Of a stretch of 64,000 bases of DNA, positions 32,003 to 40,748 are shown in pieces (the first letter of the stretch is position 1; the number at the start of each line of letters is the position of its first letter). Under the pieces are notes generated by a model that ran no database searches, was not told the DNA's origin, and saw only the letters and a list, made by a program, of their open reading frames with translations. Position numbers and translations under genes: made by a program. Source of the DNA: JAPPLB01 sp965208945. Lineage in GTDB: Bacteria > Acidobacteriota > Terriglobia > Bryobacterales > UBA6623. The DNA is taken from the NCBI GenBank assembly GCA_965208945.1, contig OZ242366.1:4154001-4218000 (forward strand), written 5' to 3'.

Positions 32003-32686
32003 ATGGCGAAGACGATCCTTGTTGTCGAGGATGACGAAGATCTCTGCGGCCTCCTGGAATACAATCTGAGCCGAGCCGGTTACGAAGTCCGGACGACCAA
32101 TCAGGTCGAAGGCACTCTGGACGCCGCCGAGGCCATCTCGCCGGATCTGATCCTTCTTGATGTCATGTTGCCGGACGGCGACGGCTTCGATGTGTGTCGA
32201 AGTATCCGCGCACGACCGGCATTGGCTGAAGTTCCGATTCTCTTTCTGACGGCTCGCAGCGAGGAAATGGCGCGAGTTCTCGGTCTGGAGATTGGCGGCG
32301 ATGACTACATCACGAAGCCCTTTAGCCCGCGAGAGCTCATCGCTCGCGTCAAGGCGCACCTTCGCCGGAAGACGGCTCCGGAGCCCAAGGCCACAGGTCC
32401 TTTGGAGATCGATGCGGCCGCACGCCGGGTTTTCGTCAATGGTCGTCAGATCGCCCTGACTGCCACCGAGTTTCGTCTGCTTGAGTTCTTCCTCTCCAAC
32501 CCCGGCAAAGTCTTTAGCCGCGAGAAACTGCTGGAGACGATTTGGGGCCGCGGTCGGCATGTTAGTCCTCGCAACGTCGACGTTCACGTGCGGCGGTTGC
32601 GGGAACAGATCGAAGAGGCGCCTGACGACCCACAGTGGTTGCAAACCGTTCGTGGGTTTGGCTACCGGTTTGAAACGCCCGAATGA
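32003..32686 (+). CDS. phoB: PhoB/OmpR-family response regulator
   Basis: 227 residues from ATG 32003 (GTG 31994 is the alternative). The receiver domain (1-118) shows ILVVEDDEDL with the acidic pocket, the phospho-acceptor Asp53 in LILLDVMLPDGDG, the Thr of LFLTARS and the Lys of DYITKPF. The C-terminal winged helix (about 130-225) has LTATEFRLLEFFLSNPGKVFSREKLLETIWG and VDVHVRRLREQIE, ending TVRGFGYRFE. It is the partner of the PAS-containing kinase that overlaps it by 4 bases (ATGA at 32683-32686). This pair structure is that of PhoBR phosphate-starvation systems; no pst/phoU genes are near, so the signal is inferred only. Confidence 0.88.
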   Translation: MAKTILVVEDDEDLCGLLEYNLSRAGYEVRTTNQVEGTLDAAEAISPDLILLDVMLPDGDGFDVCRSIRARPALAEVPILFLTARSEEMARVLGLEIGGDDYITKPFSPRELIARVKAHLRRKTAPEPKATGPLEIDAAARRVFVNGRQIALTATEFRLLEFFLSNPGKVFSREKLLETIWGRGRHVSPRNVDVHVRRLREQIEEAPDDPQWLQTVRGFGYRFETPE

Positions 32687-34458
32687 CAACTCGGATCTTC
32701 TTCAAACTGATTCTGACGCTGGTTGGGCTGCTCGCTGTGACGGCGATCGGCATGCAGTACCTCGTCACTCTGGTTACGGAACGTTCGTATATGGACGAGT
32801 TGCGACGGAGCCTGGAGACGCAGGCTCGCATCGCGGAGCTCTCGCTGCGAGCCGCCCGGACAGGGATGGTTGAGCGCACCATCGACCAGATTGCTGAAAA
32901 GTCGGGTGTCCGGGTTACTCTGATTCGAACGGACGGCAGCGTCATCGCGGACTCGGAAGCGGATCCGGTTGCGATGGAGAATCATGCGAAGCGCCCGGAA
33001 TTCGTTTTGGCGCTCAAGGGAGGTACAGGAAGCGATATTCGCCTCAGCCGCACCGTGGGCAGGGAGTTCCTCTACGTAGCCATCCCGACCACCGGCGGCG
33101 CGTTGCGGCTGGCTCTGCCCACTCCGGAGATTGACGCCCACACTCAGGAGATCCGGTCGAATGTCTTGAGGGCGGCCGTGCTGGCCGTGATACCGATCAT
33201 TCTCCTCGCGGGATGGTTGGCGCGGCGGGTTTCAGCCCAGGTATCAGAGATCATTCGCTTCGCCCGCGACTTGGCCCAAGGCAAGTTCGAGGGGAAACGC
33301 CCCAGCCTGTCGGGAGGGGAACTGGGTCAACTGAGTCGTATCTTGGAAAGCGCGGCCCACCAGCTTCGCTCCACATTCCAGCAGGTTCAGCAGGAACGCT
33401 CGCGCTTCGAGGCGGCCGTGAACGGTATCGGTGAAGGAGTGCTCGTGGTCGGTCGCGACAAGCTCACCGTTCTTGCCAACCCGGCGATGCAGAACATGTT
33501 CCCGTCCGAGCCTTGCAGCGTCGGTGAGCAACTGGATGCTTGGTCTCATGACGAGATTCGGTTGCTGTTCGAAGATGTGTTTCTGCACGGCGAATGGCGT
33601 TCGGTGGATCTGGCGACCAATGAGCCTGTCCATCGGGCCTGGAAGGTTTCGTGTGCTCCGATCACCGATCCGTCGGGTGGGGTGCAGGCGGCGGTTGCGG
33701 TTTTCTACGACATCACCGAACTCGAGATGGTTGACCGCATGCGGCGGGATTTTGTCATCAACGTGTCCCACGAACTGCGTACTCCGTTGACGGCGATCCA
33801 GGGGTACACGGAAACGTTGCTTGATGGAGCGATCGATGAGGCCGAGAACAATCGCCGCTTTCTGCGTATCATCCGTCAGAACTCGGAACGCTTGGCGCAG
33901 CTTACATCCGATCTCATGGCGTTGTCTCAGATCGAAGTGAAGGCGCGTGAGTTCTCCTTCTTGCCGCACAAGGTCAATGAGCTTCTCATTCAGGCCGCTG
34001 ACGCTCTTCAGACCGAGACCCGGAAGAAGCAGATCCGTATCACTATTGAACCCGTCCAAGAGGATTTGCAGGTGGATTGTGATTCCGAGGCGATTCGTCA
34101 GGCCCTGTTGAACCTCATGGATAATGCGACCAAGTACACGTCCCAGGGTGGGTCCATCAACATCGGAGCTTTCCTCGATGGGGACGATGTCTGCTTCTTC
34201 GTCCGGGACACGGGGATCGGTATTCCTCAGGAGCACATCCCTCGGCTGTTCGAACGCTTCTATCGGGTTGACAAGGCCCGTTCCCGCGCCCTCGGAGGCA
34301 CCGGTCTCGGCCTTGCCATCGTCAAGCATCTCGTCCTGGCGCACGACGGCCAGGTCAGTGTCGAAAGTGAAGTCGGGAAGGGTTCGACCTTTTATTTCCA
34401 AATTCCCGCTTCGGCGGCCCGCGAGCCGGCCGTTCTCCGCCAAGCGGTGCTTTTCTAG
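32683..34458 (+). CDS. phoR: PhoR-like sensor histidine kinase
   Basis: 591 residues. One N-terminal membrane helix (about 8-28), a periplasmic sensor region (about 30-160), a second helix (VLRAAVLAVIPIILLAGWLA), HAMP (about 185-235), PAS (about 240-345), then the dimerisation H-box FVINVSHELRTPLTAIQGY with the phospho-His and the ATPase domain: N-box NLMDNATKYT, DTGIGIP, FERFYRVD, GGTGLGLAIVKHL. It autophosphorylates and passes phosphate to the upstream-encoded PhoB-like regulator. The stop TAG (34456-34458) is supplied by the CTAG site of an inserted 177-bp element, so the C-terminal tail (PAVLRQAVLF) may be shortened. Confidence 0.9.
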   Translation: MTTRIFFKLILTLVGLLAVTAIGMQYLVTLVTERSYMDELRRSLETQARIAELSLRAARTGMVERTIDQIAEKSGVRVTLIRTDGSVIADSEADPVAMENHAKRPEFVLALKGGTGSDIRLSRTVGREFLYVAIPTTGGALRLALPTPEIDAHTQEIRSNVLRAAVLAVIPIILLAGWLARRVSAQVSEIIRFARDLAQGKFEGKRPSLSGGELGQLSRILESAAHQLRSTFQQVQQERSRFEAAVNGIGEGVLVVGRDKLTVLANPAMQNMFPSEPCSVGEQLDAWSHDEIRLLFEDVFLHGEWRSVDLATNEPVHRAWKVSCAPITDPSGGVQAAVAVFYDITELEMVDRMRRDFVINVSHELRTPLTAIQGYTETLLDGAIDEAENNRRFLRIIRQNSERLAQLTSDLMALSQIEVKAREFSFLPHKVNELLIQAADALQTETRKKQIRITIEPVQEDLQVDCDSEAIRQALLNLMDNATKYTSQGGSINIGAFLDGDDVCFFVRDTGIGIPQEHIPRLFERFYRVDKARSRALGGTGLGLAIVKHLVLAHDGQVSVESEVGKGSTFYFQIPASAAREPAVLRQAVLF

Positions 34459-34635
34459 CCTGCATATCTCACCACGTGGCGAGGCGAAGTGGGTGAGAGG
34501 GCCGTCAGGACGAGGCGCGAGCCGCTTGGCGCACGCAGGTGTACTTGAACAGTACGTTGAGCACGGCAAGCAAGCGCAACGAAATCCTGGCGGTCGTATC
34601 GCGGGCTTCTACCGTCGGGTGGTGTGAAATGCAGG
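34459..34635 (+). mobile_element. 177-bp element, full copy ending phoR, CTAG duplication
   Basis: CTAG at 34455-34458 and 34636-34639. Small changes in the ends (TGCATATCTC; GTGTGAAATGCAGG). The left CTAG is the phoR stop. Confidence 0.9.
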
Positions 34636-34738
34636 CTAGGATTCTGAGTTGCGTTGTCGATTGCAGGAAGAAGCTTCGTCGACGGAGTCTTGACGATGTG
34701 CGCTTCGCTAACATGTTGGTTTCGGGTTTGCCTTCTAG

Positions 34739-34915
34739 CCTGCATTTCTCACCACGTGGCGAGGCGAAGTGGGTGAGAGGGCCGTCAGGACGAGGCGCGA
34801 GCCGCTTGGCGCGCGCAGGCGTACTTGAACAGTACGTTGAGCACGGCAAGCAAGCGCAACGAAGTCCTGGTGGTCGTATCGCGTGCTTCGGCCGTCATGT
34901 GGTGAGAAATGCAGG
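34739..34915 (+). mobile_element. 177-bp element, full copy, CTAG duplication
   Basis: CTAG at 34735-34738 and 34916-34919, same orientation as the copy ~100 bp upstream. The 34636-34738 spacer contains nothing recognisable. These two copies fill most of the phoR-gnd gap. Confidence 0.92.
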
Positions 34916-35031
34916 CTAGGACAGATCGCTCCATATCCAGTGTCGTAGGCTGAACGGACGCTTTCGGGCGATCCTCTATCGCAAGTGTCTTGTATGGACG
35001 GCATCGTGTTTGTGGCAAAAGGGGTTTCAAT

Positions 35032-36450
35032 ATGGCTGAAGGCCAGTTCGGTGTAGCAGGACTGGGGGTGATGGGGCAAATGGTTGCCCTGAATATCGAG
35101 CGGAACGGCTTCCCCGTCGTTGCGTACAACCGTGGCGCGGAGAAAGCAGACCGCATGCGTGAGCTTTCCACGGGAAAGAATGTCCAGGTCACGCAATCGA
35201 TCGGTGAGTTCGCTTCGTTGCTCGCCAAGCCGCGCAAGGTGCTGATCATGGTGACAGCGGGCAAAGGAACCGACGCTGTGATCTCCGATCTCAGGGATGT
35301 CCTGGAAGAGGGCGACATCATCATCGATGGCGGCAACGCGCACTTCCCCGACACCAATCGTCGCCAGGAAGAGTTGAGCGGAACCGGGCTCCACTTCATC
35401 GGTTGCGGTATTAGCGGGGGCGAGAAAGGTGCTCTGCTGGGACCGAGTATCATGCCGGGCGGAGACAGGCAGGCTTACCGGCTGGTCGAACCCGTGCTCA
35501 CAAAGATCGCCGCGCAAACCGACTACGGCCCGTGCTGCACGTATGTCGGTGCGGGCTCGGCCGGCCATTACGTGAAGATGGTCCACAACGGTATTGAATA
35601 CGGGATCATGCAAATCCTGTGTGAGGCGTATGATGTGATGCGCAAGTCTCTCGGCATGCCGGCGGCCGAGATCCAACAGGTCTTCGCGAAGTGGACCGAG
35701 ACCGAGATCAGCGGCTTTCTGGTCGAAATCTCCGCAACTTGCCTCGCGAAGTCGGATGGCCTAACCGGTAAACCCTTGGTCGAGTTGATTCTCGATACGG
35801 CCGGACAAAAAGGCACCGGGAAATGGACAGCGCAGACCTCTCTCGACCTCGGCGTCCCGACACCAACACTGAGCATGGCCGTTCAAGCCCGTATCCTTTC
35901 CGGACTCAAGTCGCAGCGGGTTGAGGCGGCGAGAATCCTTCGGGGTCCTCAAGCGTCTGCTGCCGGTGACCGCGGCGCCATGGTCAGCGCACTCTTCGAT
36001 GCGGTCTACCTCGGGATCGTAACGAGTTACGCACAGGGCATGGCGCTGATTCAGGGTGCCTCCCAAGAGTACGACTACGGCGTCAACCTCAGCGAGGTTG
36101 CGCGCATTTGGAAAGCCGGCTGCATCATCCGATCGCGCCTGCTCGATCCGATCAGGCGAGCCTACGAGTCGAACCCCGGCTTGGTGAATCTGTTGGTGGA
36201 CGATCGTTTCAGCGCCGTCGCCAATCGCACCGTCGATGGATTGCGGACCATTGTCAAGCTGGCCGCAGAAACGGGAGTTCCTGCTACGTGCCTCGGCGCC
36301 AGCCTGGCCTACGTCGACAGCTACCGCAGCGAGTTTCTGCCGGCCAATTTGCTTCAGGCGCAGCGTGACCTCTTCGGAGCACATACCTATCGCCGCTTGG
36401 ACCGCAGCGGAGTCTTCCACACCGAGTGGGAAGACCAGCAGGTGATGTGA
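35032..36450 (+). CDS. gnd: 6-phosphogluconate dehydrogenase, decarboxylating
   Basis: 472 residues from ATG 35032, where the Rossmann fold begins (FGVAGLGVMGQMVALNIERNG); the earlier in-frame ATG at 34990 adds 14 unlike residues. It converts 6-phosphogluconate plus NADP to ribulose-5-phosphate and CO2 in the pentose phosphate pathway. Visible: VAYNRGAEKAD (the Asn/Arg pattern favours NADP), IIIDGGNAHFPDTNRR, the substrate motif FIGCGISGGEKGALLGPSIMPGG, and YVGAGSAGHYVKMVHNGIEYG with the catalytic Lys, then TAGQKGTGKWT. It has the long dimeric form with an all-helical C-terminal domain. No zwf or pgl nearby. Confidence 0.95.
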   Translation: MAEGQFGVAGLGVMGQMVALNIERNGFPVVAYNRGAEKADRMRELSTGKNVQVTQSIGEFASLLAKPRKVLIMVTAGKGTDAVISDLRDVLEEGDIIIDGGNAHFPDTNRRQEELSGTGLHFIGCGISGGEKGALLGPSIMPGGDRQAYRLVEPVLTKIAAQTDYGPCCTYVGAGSAGHYVKMVHNGIEYGIMQILCEAYDVMRKSLGMPAAEIQQVFAKWTETEISGFLVEISATCLAKSDGLTGKPLVELILDTAGQKGTGKWTAQTSLDLGVPTPTLSMAVQARILSGLKSQRVEAARILRGPQASAAGDRGAMVSALFDAVYLGIVTSYAQGMALIQGASQEYDYGVNLSEVARIWKAGCIIRSRLLDPIRRAYESNPGLVNLLVDDRFSAVANRTVDGLRTIVKLAAETGVPATCLGASLAYVDSYRSEFLPANLLQAQRDLFGAHTYRRLDRSGVFHTEWEDQQVM

Positions 36451-36461
36451 GCACCCTCCGT

Positions 36462-36506
36462 GGGGTTGCTTGGCGGCCTCCTCGCCTTTTTTTGAAACGC
36501 AACCCC
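36462..36506 (+). terminator. Nested terminator after gnd
   Basis: Inner hairpin GGCG-GCCTCCT-CGCC (36472-36486) followed by seven Ts (36487-36493), enclosed by an outer 8-bp stem GGGGTTGC (36462-36469)/GCAACCCC (36499-36506). The inner hairpin plus T-run fits a Rho-independent terminator; the outer stem would also act on the opposite strand. Confidence 0.65.
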
Positions 36507-36644
36507 GTGCGCCAAGCAGCAGAACATCCAATGTCTGCTCGGCTGCCGTCTGCCGGCAGAATCCAGTAACCCATTGCTGCCCTTGATGTGCGAAACCGGC
36601 CTTTCCTTTTGGCCCGGAATGGGAAGGGGGCGCCAGCCTGGAGA

Positions 36645-37610
36645 TCAGCGCTTGAAGAAAAACGTTTCGGCGGTTGTCACGAGGATCTTCTCTTTGTCGG
36701 AAGCGCTGAGAAAATCGGCGTGATCTCTAATGAGGGCGACGGAGTCGTCATAGGTGTGTGGGTCTTGCACCTGGTAGGGACAGTCGCTTTCCCACATGCA
36801 GCGGTCGGGACCGTATGCATCCACGACTCGTTCGATCATTGGAAGAAGGTCGGTGTAGGGAGGCGTCGCGTCTCCGAGTGCGTAGAAGGCTCCCACCTTG
36901 ACCTGGATGTTCTTGTGTTTGGCAAGCCCGCACAGTTCGTCCACCTGCTCGTCCTTGACGGGCTCGTTCGCGCCAATCCGCGCCAAATGATCAATGATGA
37001 CCGGTGTGTCGGGATGCTTGCCGCACATGCGGCCGACTTCCGGCATATCGCCGGGATTCATCAGGAAGCTCAGTGCGAGGTTGTGCTCCGCTCCGGTTTC
37101 GAACATCTTGTCCCACTTCGGATGACTCATCCAATGCGGCTGATCCAGATCCTGACGGCGGTAGCCGCCGCGCACGCGGAAGGCGTAGCAGCGCTTCGCA
37201 CTCAACTCGACCATCATCTCGGCTGGATCCTGCGACGTCTCGTCCAGCACATCGGGCAGCACGCCGGTCCCCACAAAGTTGTCTGGATGCTCCTCCATCA
37301 TGTCGAGCATGTAACTGTGATCCGTGTAGTAGAAGGACATCTGGATCAGGTTGATACGGTTAACGCCGGACGGACGGCAGTGCCCGAAGAGTTCCTCCGC
37401 CGTAAAGCTCGCCGGATCCATGTCTTCTTTCTTGTAGTTCGAGTGGAGTGGATATTTCTCGGTATCCGGCGTCCAGATGTGGACATGTGCGTCAATGACG
37501 CGTCCATCGATGTTTGGCTCGTCAGATGTCTGATCTGTGGATTCATCAGCAGACGTGCAGGCCGCGAGGACCGCCGCTGTGCTTGAAGCTATCCAGTCAC
37601 GTCGTGTCAA
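36645..37610 (-). CDS. Amidohydrolase-family (Amidohydro_2) metal-dependent hydrolase, exported
   Basis: 321 residues. The N-terminus MTRRDWIASSTAAVLAAC is a signal sequence with a lipoprotein-like Cys (and a weak twin-Arg). The TIM-barrel begins DGRVIDAHVHIWTP with the HxH metal motif (His42 and His44, approximately); later pieces are TPVIIDHLARIG, NIQVKVGAFYAL and CMWESDCPYQ with the conserved Asp. The closest relatives by feel are 2-pyrone-4,6-dicarboxylate/L-fuconolactone hydrolases of the Amidohydro_2 family. Substrate not assigned. It is convergent with gnd across the terminator and divergent from the Gfo/Idh genes. Confidence 0.82.
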   Translation of the reverse strand: MTRRDWIASSTAAVLAACTSADESTDQTSDEPNIDGRVIDAHVHIWTPDTEKYPLHSNYKKEDMDPASFTAEELFGHCRPSGVNRINLIQMSFYYTDHSYMLDMMEEHPDNFVGTGVLPDVLDETSQDPAEMMVELSAKRCYAFRVRGGYRRQDLDQPHWMSHPKWDKMFETGAEHNLALSFLMNPGDMPEVGRMCGKHPDTPVIIDHLARIGANEPVKDEQVDELCGLAKHKNIQVKVGAFYALGDATPPYTDLLPMIERVVDAYGPDRCMWESDCPYQVQDPHTYDDSVALIRDHADFLSASDKEKILVTTAETFFFKR

Positions 37611-37674
37611 TTCGGCCTCCTGTCACTGCCTTCACCAATTGGCGGGGGGTTGCGCTGGCGACAAGGAATTATAG

Positions 37675-37840
37675 CCTGCCTTTCTCACCACGCGGCGAGG
37701 CGGAAGTGCGTGAGAGGGCCGTCAGGACTAGGCGCGAGCCGGGCGGAAGAAAAAGGCGCGCGCAACACGGCCTGTAAGGTTTTTTACGAATCGCGGCCTT
37801 TTTTCGCGTGCTTCGACCGTCGGGTGGTGAGAAATGCTGG
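37675..37840 (+). repeat. Variant element (array type) with both ends
   Basis: Left end CCTGCCTTTCTCACCACGCGG and right end GTGGTGAGAAATGCTGG. The interior carries GAGCCGGGCGGAAGAAAAAGGCG, GGCCTGTAAGGTTTTTTACGA and a minimal array (CGAATCGCGGCC) instead of the 177-bp hairpins. Confidence 0.75.
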
Positions 37841-38296
37841 TTAGCCCTCTCCGCTGGGTCTAAGTGCCGTGTTCTTGCTGTTGGGTTCGTTTTTCCTTGC
37901 AACGACCCGTACTTGAATCGCCTGCAGGGGCACGGTTCCGGTATTGCGTAATGCCGATGACAACGTGTTCAAGATTCGGTTTTCTGTTCCTTCCCGACTG
38001 CAGAACCGTGCGCTGCTGCTCAGAGACACGGAGAATATCTGCTGCAAATCGTTCTGCTGGATCGACTAATCGGCTACCATTGAAACCGGGACAGGCGGCG
38101 TAGCCATCCGGGATCGCCTTGCAAACCTGCACTACCTGGCTGTCGGCAGGAATGGAAGTCATACAATTCCCGTAGGTGAATCGGTGACGTTCCGCTAGCG
38201 AGTGGTGATCCATCAGGGCAAGACGCTGACGGTCGACATCGAGACGCTGCTTGGAGATTTCGTGAAAGGCATGGTTTTCATTCGCGAGGCGAAGAG
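37841..38296. other. Region without a recognised gene
   Basis: A minus-strand open frame (38213-37860, 117 residues) contains PADSQVVQVCKAIPDGYAAC and LVDPAERFAADILRVSEQQ, which look protein-like but match no family I know. On the plus strand the last ~95 bases read VIHQGKTLTVDIETLLGDF then VKGMVFIREAKR and stop over the start of the next gene, possibly the end of a decayed gene. Confidence 0.3.
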
Positions 38297-39328
38297 ATGA
38301 CGGCTATGGATCGCAGAGGCTTTCTGATGGGTGCGGGTGCAGCGCCGCTGATGCCTGCTGGGACCGGCGGTGGTCGTGTGCGAATCGGGTTTCTCGGTGG
38401 CAGCCATTCCCACGCCGGTGGGAAAGTCGACGTCGTGCTCGCGAACTCGGACTACGAACTCGTCGGAATGGTCGAGGATGCCCCGGAGGTCCGCGCAAGG
38501 TACGAATCCAAGGGAGTGCGGATGATGGCCCTGGACGATATGCTGGGCGATCCGTCGATTGACGCCATAGCGGTGGAGAGTCCGGTGCGCGACCATATTC
38601 GCCACGCCTCGATGGTCGTTGATGCGGGCAAGCACGTCCACATCGAGAAACCTCCGGCGACCGACGTGGAGTCATTGCGGTCAGTGCTCGATGCCGCACA
38701 GCGCAAGAAGCTCGCCGTGCAGATGGGCTACATGTGGCGCCACCATCCGGGCATCAATCGTATGCTGGAAGCAGCCAGGCAAGGCTGGCTGGGGAAGGTC
38801 TACCTGGTGCAGGCCACCATCCACAAGAGGCTTTCCGATTCCCAACGTGCGGCGTGGGCCGAGTTTCGCGGTGGTCAGATGTTCGAACTCGGCGGGCATG
38901 TGGTTGATCCGCTGATTCGGCTGATGGGTCGCCCGAATCGTGTCACGCCGTTTCTCAAGAATCATGGAGACAAGGGAGACAACCTCGCCGACAACACGAT
39001 CGCTGTCTTCGAATTCCCGGGGGCGCTGGGGCTGGTCATCGGCGCGACTTTGCACTTTACGTCACGCTACCGGAGTTTCATCATCCACGGTACAAAGGGG
39101 ACGGCGACGTTGCGGCCGATCGAGCCGCCCGAACTCGTGATGGATCTGACCGAAGCGGCGGGGCCTTACGCGAAGGGCGCTCAGAAGGTCGAGTTACCGA
39201 TATACAAAAGGTACAAGGACGAGTTTGTCGAGTTGGCGGCGGCCGTGCGCGGCGAAAAGCCGATCGCGGTGACGCCGCACGAGGATTTGATAGTGCAGGA
39301 AGCGCTGATTTCCGCTTCCGGGATGTAG
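38297..39328 (+). CDS. Gfo/Idh/MocA-family oxidoreductase, exported
   Basis: 343 residues. The N-terminus MDRRGFLMGAGAAPLMPAG resembles a short twin-arginine-like signal and is followed by the Rossmann strand VRIGFLGGSHSHAGGKVDV. The family motif is GKHVHIEKPPATDVES; VQMGYMWRHHPGINRML and GGQMFELGGHVVDPLIRLMG carry the active-site region (the His of the D/GxxxH motif). The glycine pattern GFLGGSHSH differs from the usual GxGxxG, so dinucleotide binding should be checked. It precedes another Gfo/Idh gene by 89 bases, likely in one transcript. Confidence 0.8.
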   Translation: MTAMDRRGFLMGAGAAPLMPAGTGGGRVRIGFLGGSHSHAGGKVDVVLANSDYELVGMVEDAPEVRARYESKGVRMMALDDMLGDPSIDAIAVESPVRDHIRHASMVVDAGKHVHIEKPPATDVESLRSVLDAAQRKKLAVQMGYMWRHHPGINRMLEAARQGWLGKVYLVQATIHKRLSDSQRAAWAEFRGGQMFELGGHVVDPLIRLMGRPNRVTPFLKNHGDKGDNLADNTIAVFEFPGALGLVIGATLHFTSRYRSFIIHGTKGTATLRPIEPPELVMDLTEAAGPYAKGAQKVELPIYKRYKDEFVELAAAVRGEKPIAVTPHEDLIVQEALISASGM

Positions 39329-39417
39329 CGGTCTGATACTCGAATGCCGGCCGGCAGTGTCGCCTGGCTGAGAGAATGGTTCCGATCACAGCTACGGAAA
39401 GGCAGTAGGGGGGCTTT

Positions 39418-40683
39418 ATGAACAGGAGATATTTCATTGGTGCTGCACTCGCCGGCGCAGCAGCTCGCAAGGCGGTCGCGGCAAATGACAAGGTCAATCT
39501 GGGAATGATCGGTGTAGGCGGTCGCGGACGTGGCCTCACACGCACCTTCCTGGGAATCGAAGACGCGAACGTGGTGCATCTCTGCGACGCCGACCAGGCA
39601 TCTCTTGAGCGCACCCAGGCGGAAGTGGCCAAGGTGGGCGCGAAGAAGCCCAAGGAGACGAACGACATGAGGCATCTCTTCGATGACTCCGAAGTCGATG
39701 CGGTCGTGATCGCGACTCCCGACCATTGGCATGCTCCGGCCACCATTCTTGGCTGCAACGCCGGCAAGGACGTCTATGTCGAGAAGCCCGCCTCGCACAA
39801 TATTCGCGAAGGCCGCCTCATGGTCCAGGCGGCTCGCTCGAACAAGCGGATCGTGCAGGTTGGTACGCAAGCGCGTAGCCGTGGGTCCACTATCCGTGGG
39901 ATCGAATACGCCAACTCAGGCAAAATCGGCAAGGTCCTCATGGCAAAGGCCTGGAATATCCAGATGCGGGACGACATCGGCCACAAGGAGGACTCCCCTG
40001 TGCCCGAAGGCCTCGATTACGACACCTGGTTGGGACCGGCGCCATGGATTCCCTTCAACGAGAACCGCTTTCACTACAAGTGGCATTGGCACTGGCACTT
40101 CGGCACGGGCGACGCCGGCAACGACGGTGCGCATCAGCTCGACATCGCCCGCTGGGCGCTCGGTGAGAACTATCCGAAGATCATTAGCGGCATGGGCCGC
40201 AAGGTCTATTTCAACGACGATCAGCAAACCCCCGACACGATGAACGTCACGTTTGACTACGGCGATAAGGTGCTGATTTGGGAGATGCGGATCTGGAATC
40301 CGTATGGCCAGGACGACCAGAGCAATGGCGTTGCGGTCTACGGCGACAAGGGCCGTGTCGATATCGGCCGCTGGGACCGTCGTTGGGGCTTCAAGGTTTT
40401 CGACAGCGACGGCGAGCTTGTCGAGTACGACGATGCCGACGATGAACGTGACCTACACATGCGCAACTTCATCGATTGCGTCCGCACGCGCAAGCACCCC
40501 AACGCGGATATCGGTATCGGCCACCTGTCAGGCTTGCTCTGCCATCTTGCGAACATCGTGGCGCGCACCGGCCGCACGTTTCGTTTCGACGCTGAATCGG
40601 AAACCGCCATCGGCGACGCTGAAGCGAACTTGTACGTCAAGCGCGCGTATCGGCCTCACTGGAGCACGCCGAAGGGTGTTTGA
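39418..40683 (+). CDS. Gfo/Idh/MocA-family oxidoreductase with exported signal
   Basis: 421 residues. Signal MNRRYFIGAALAGAAARKAVA (RR then hydrophobic, Tat-like). Rossmann motif LGMIGVGGRGRGLTRTF, VIATPDHWHAPATIL, and GKDVYVEKPASHNIREGR with the catalytic-site Lys. The C-terminal domain has HWHWHFGTGDAGNDGAHQLDIARWALG with the conserved Asp/His pair. This longer subclass with the PDHWH signature is abundant in Planctomycetes, Acidobacteria and Verrucomicrobia and is thought to oxidise sugars in the periplasm using bound nucleotide. ATG 39418 follows a GGGGG stretch. It is convergent with the DUF1501 gene across a hairpin at 40693. Confidence 0.87.
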   Translation: MNRRYFIGAALAGAAARKAVAANDKVNLGMIGVGGRGRGLTRTFLGIEDANVVHLCDADQASLERTQAEVAKVGAKKPKETNDMRHLFDDSEVDAVVIATPDHWHAPATILGCNAGKDVYVEKPASHNIREGRLMVQAARSNKRIVQVGTQARSRGSTIRGIEYANSGKIGKVLMAKAWNIQMRDDIGHKEDSPVPEGLDYDTWLGPAPWIPFNENRFHYKWHWHWHFGTGDAGNDGAHQLDIARWALGENYPKIISGMGRKVYFNDDQQTPDTMNVTFDYGDKVLIWEMRIWNPYGQDDQSNGVAVYGDKGRVDIGRWDRRWGFKVFDSDGELVEYDDADDERDLHMRNFIDCVRTRKHPNADIGIGHLSGLLCHLANIVARTGRTFRFDAESETAIGDAEANLYVKRAYRPHWSTPKGV

Positions 40684-40692
40684 TCCGATTCG

Positions 40693-40733
40693 TTAGCTGC
40701 ATATCTCGCCACGTGGCAAGATATGCAGGTTAG
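40693..40733. repeat. Hairpin-only miniature of the element ends
   Basis: CTGCATATCTCGCCAC followed at once by GTGGCAAGATATGCAGG, one mismatch over 16 bp, flanked by TTAG on both sides (40693-40696, 40730-40733). It is what remains if the whole interior of the 177-bp element is deleted. It sits exactly between two convergent genes and could act as a bidirectional transcription stop. Confidence 0.75.
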
Positions 40734-40748
40734 TAGTGATTCATCGAT

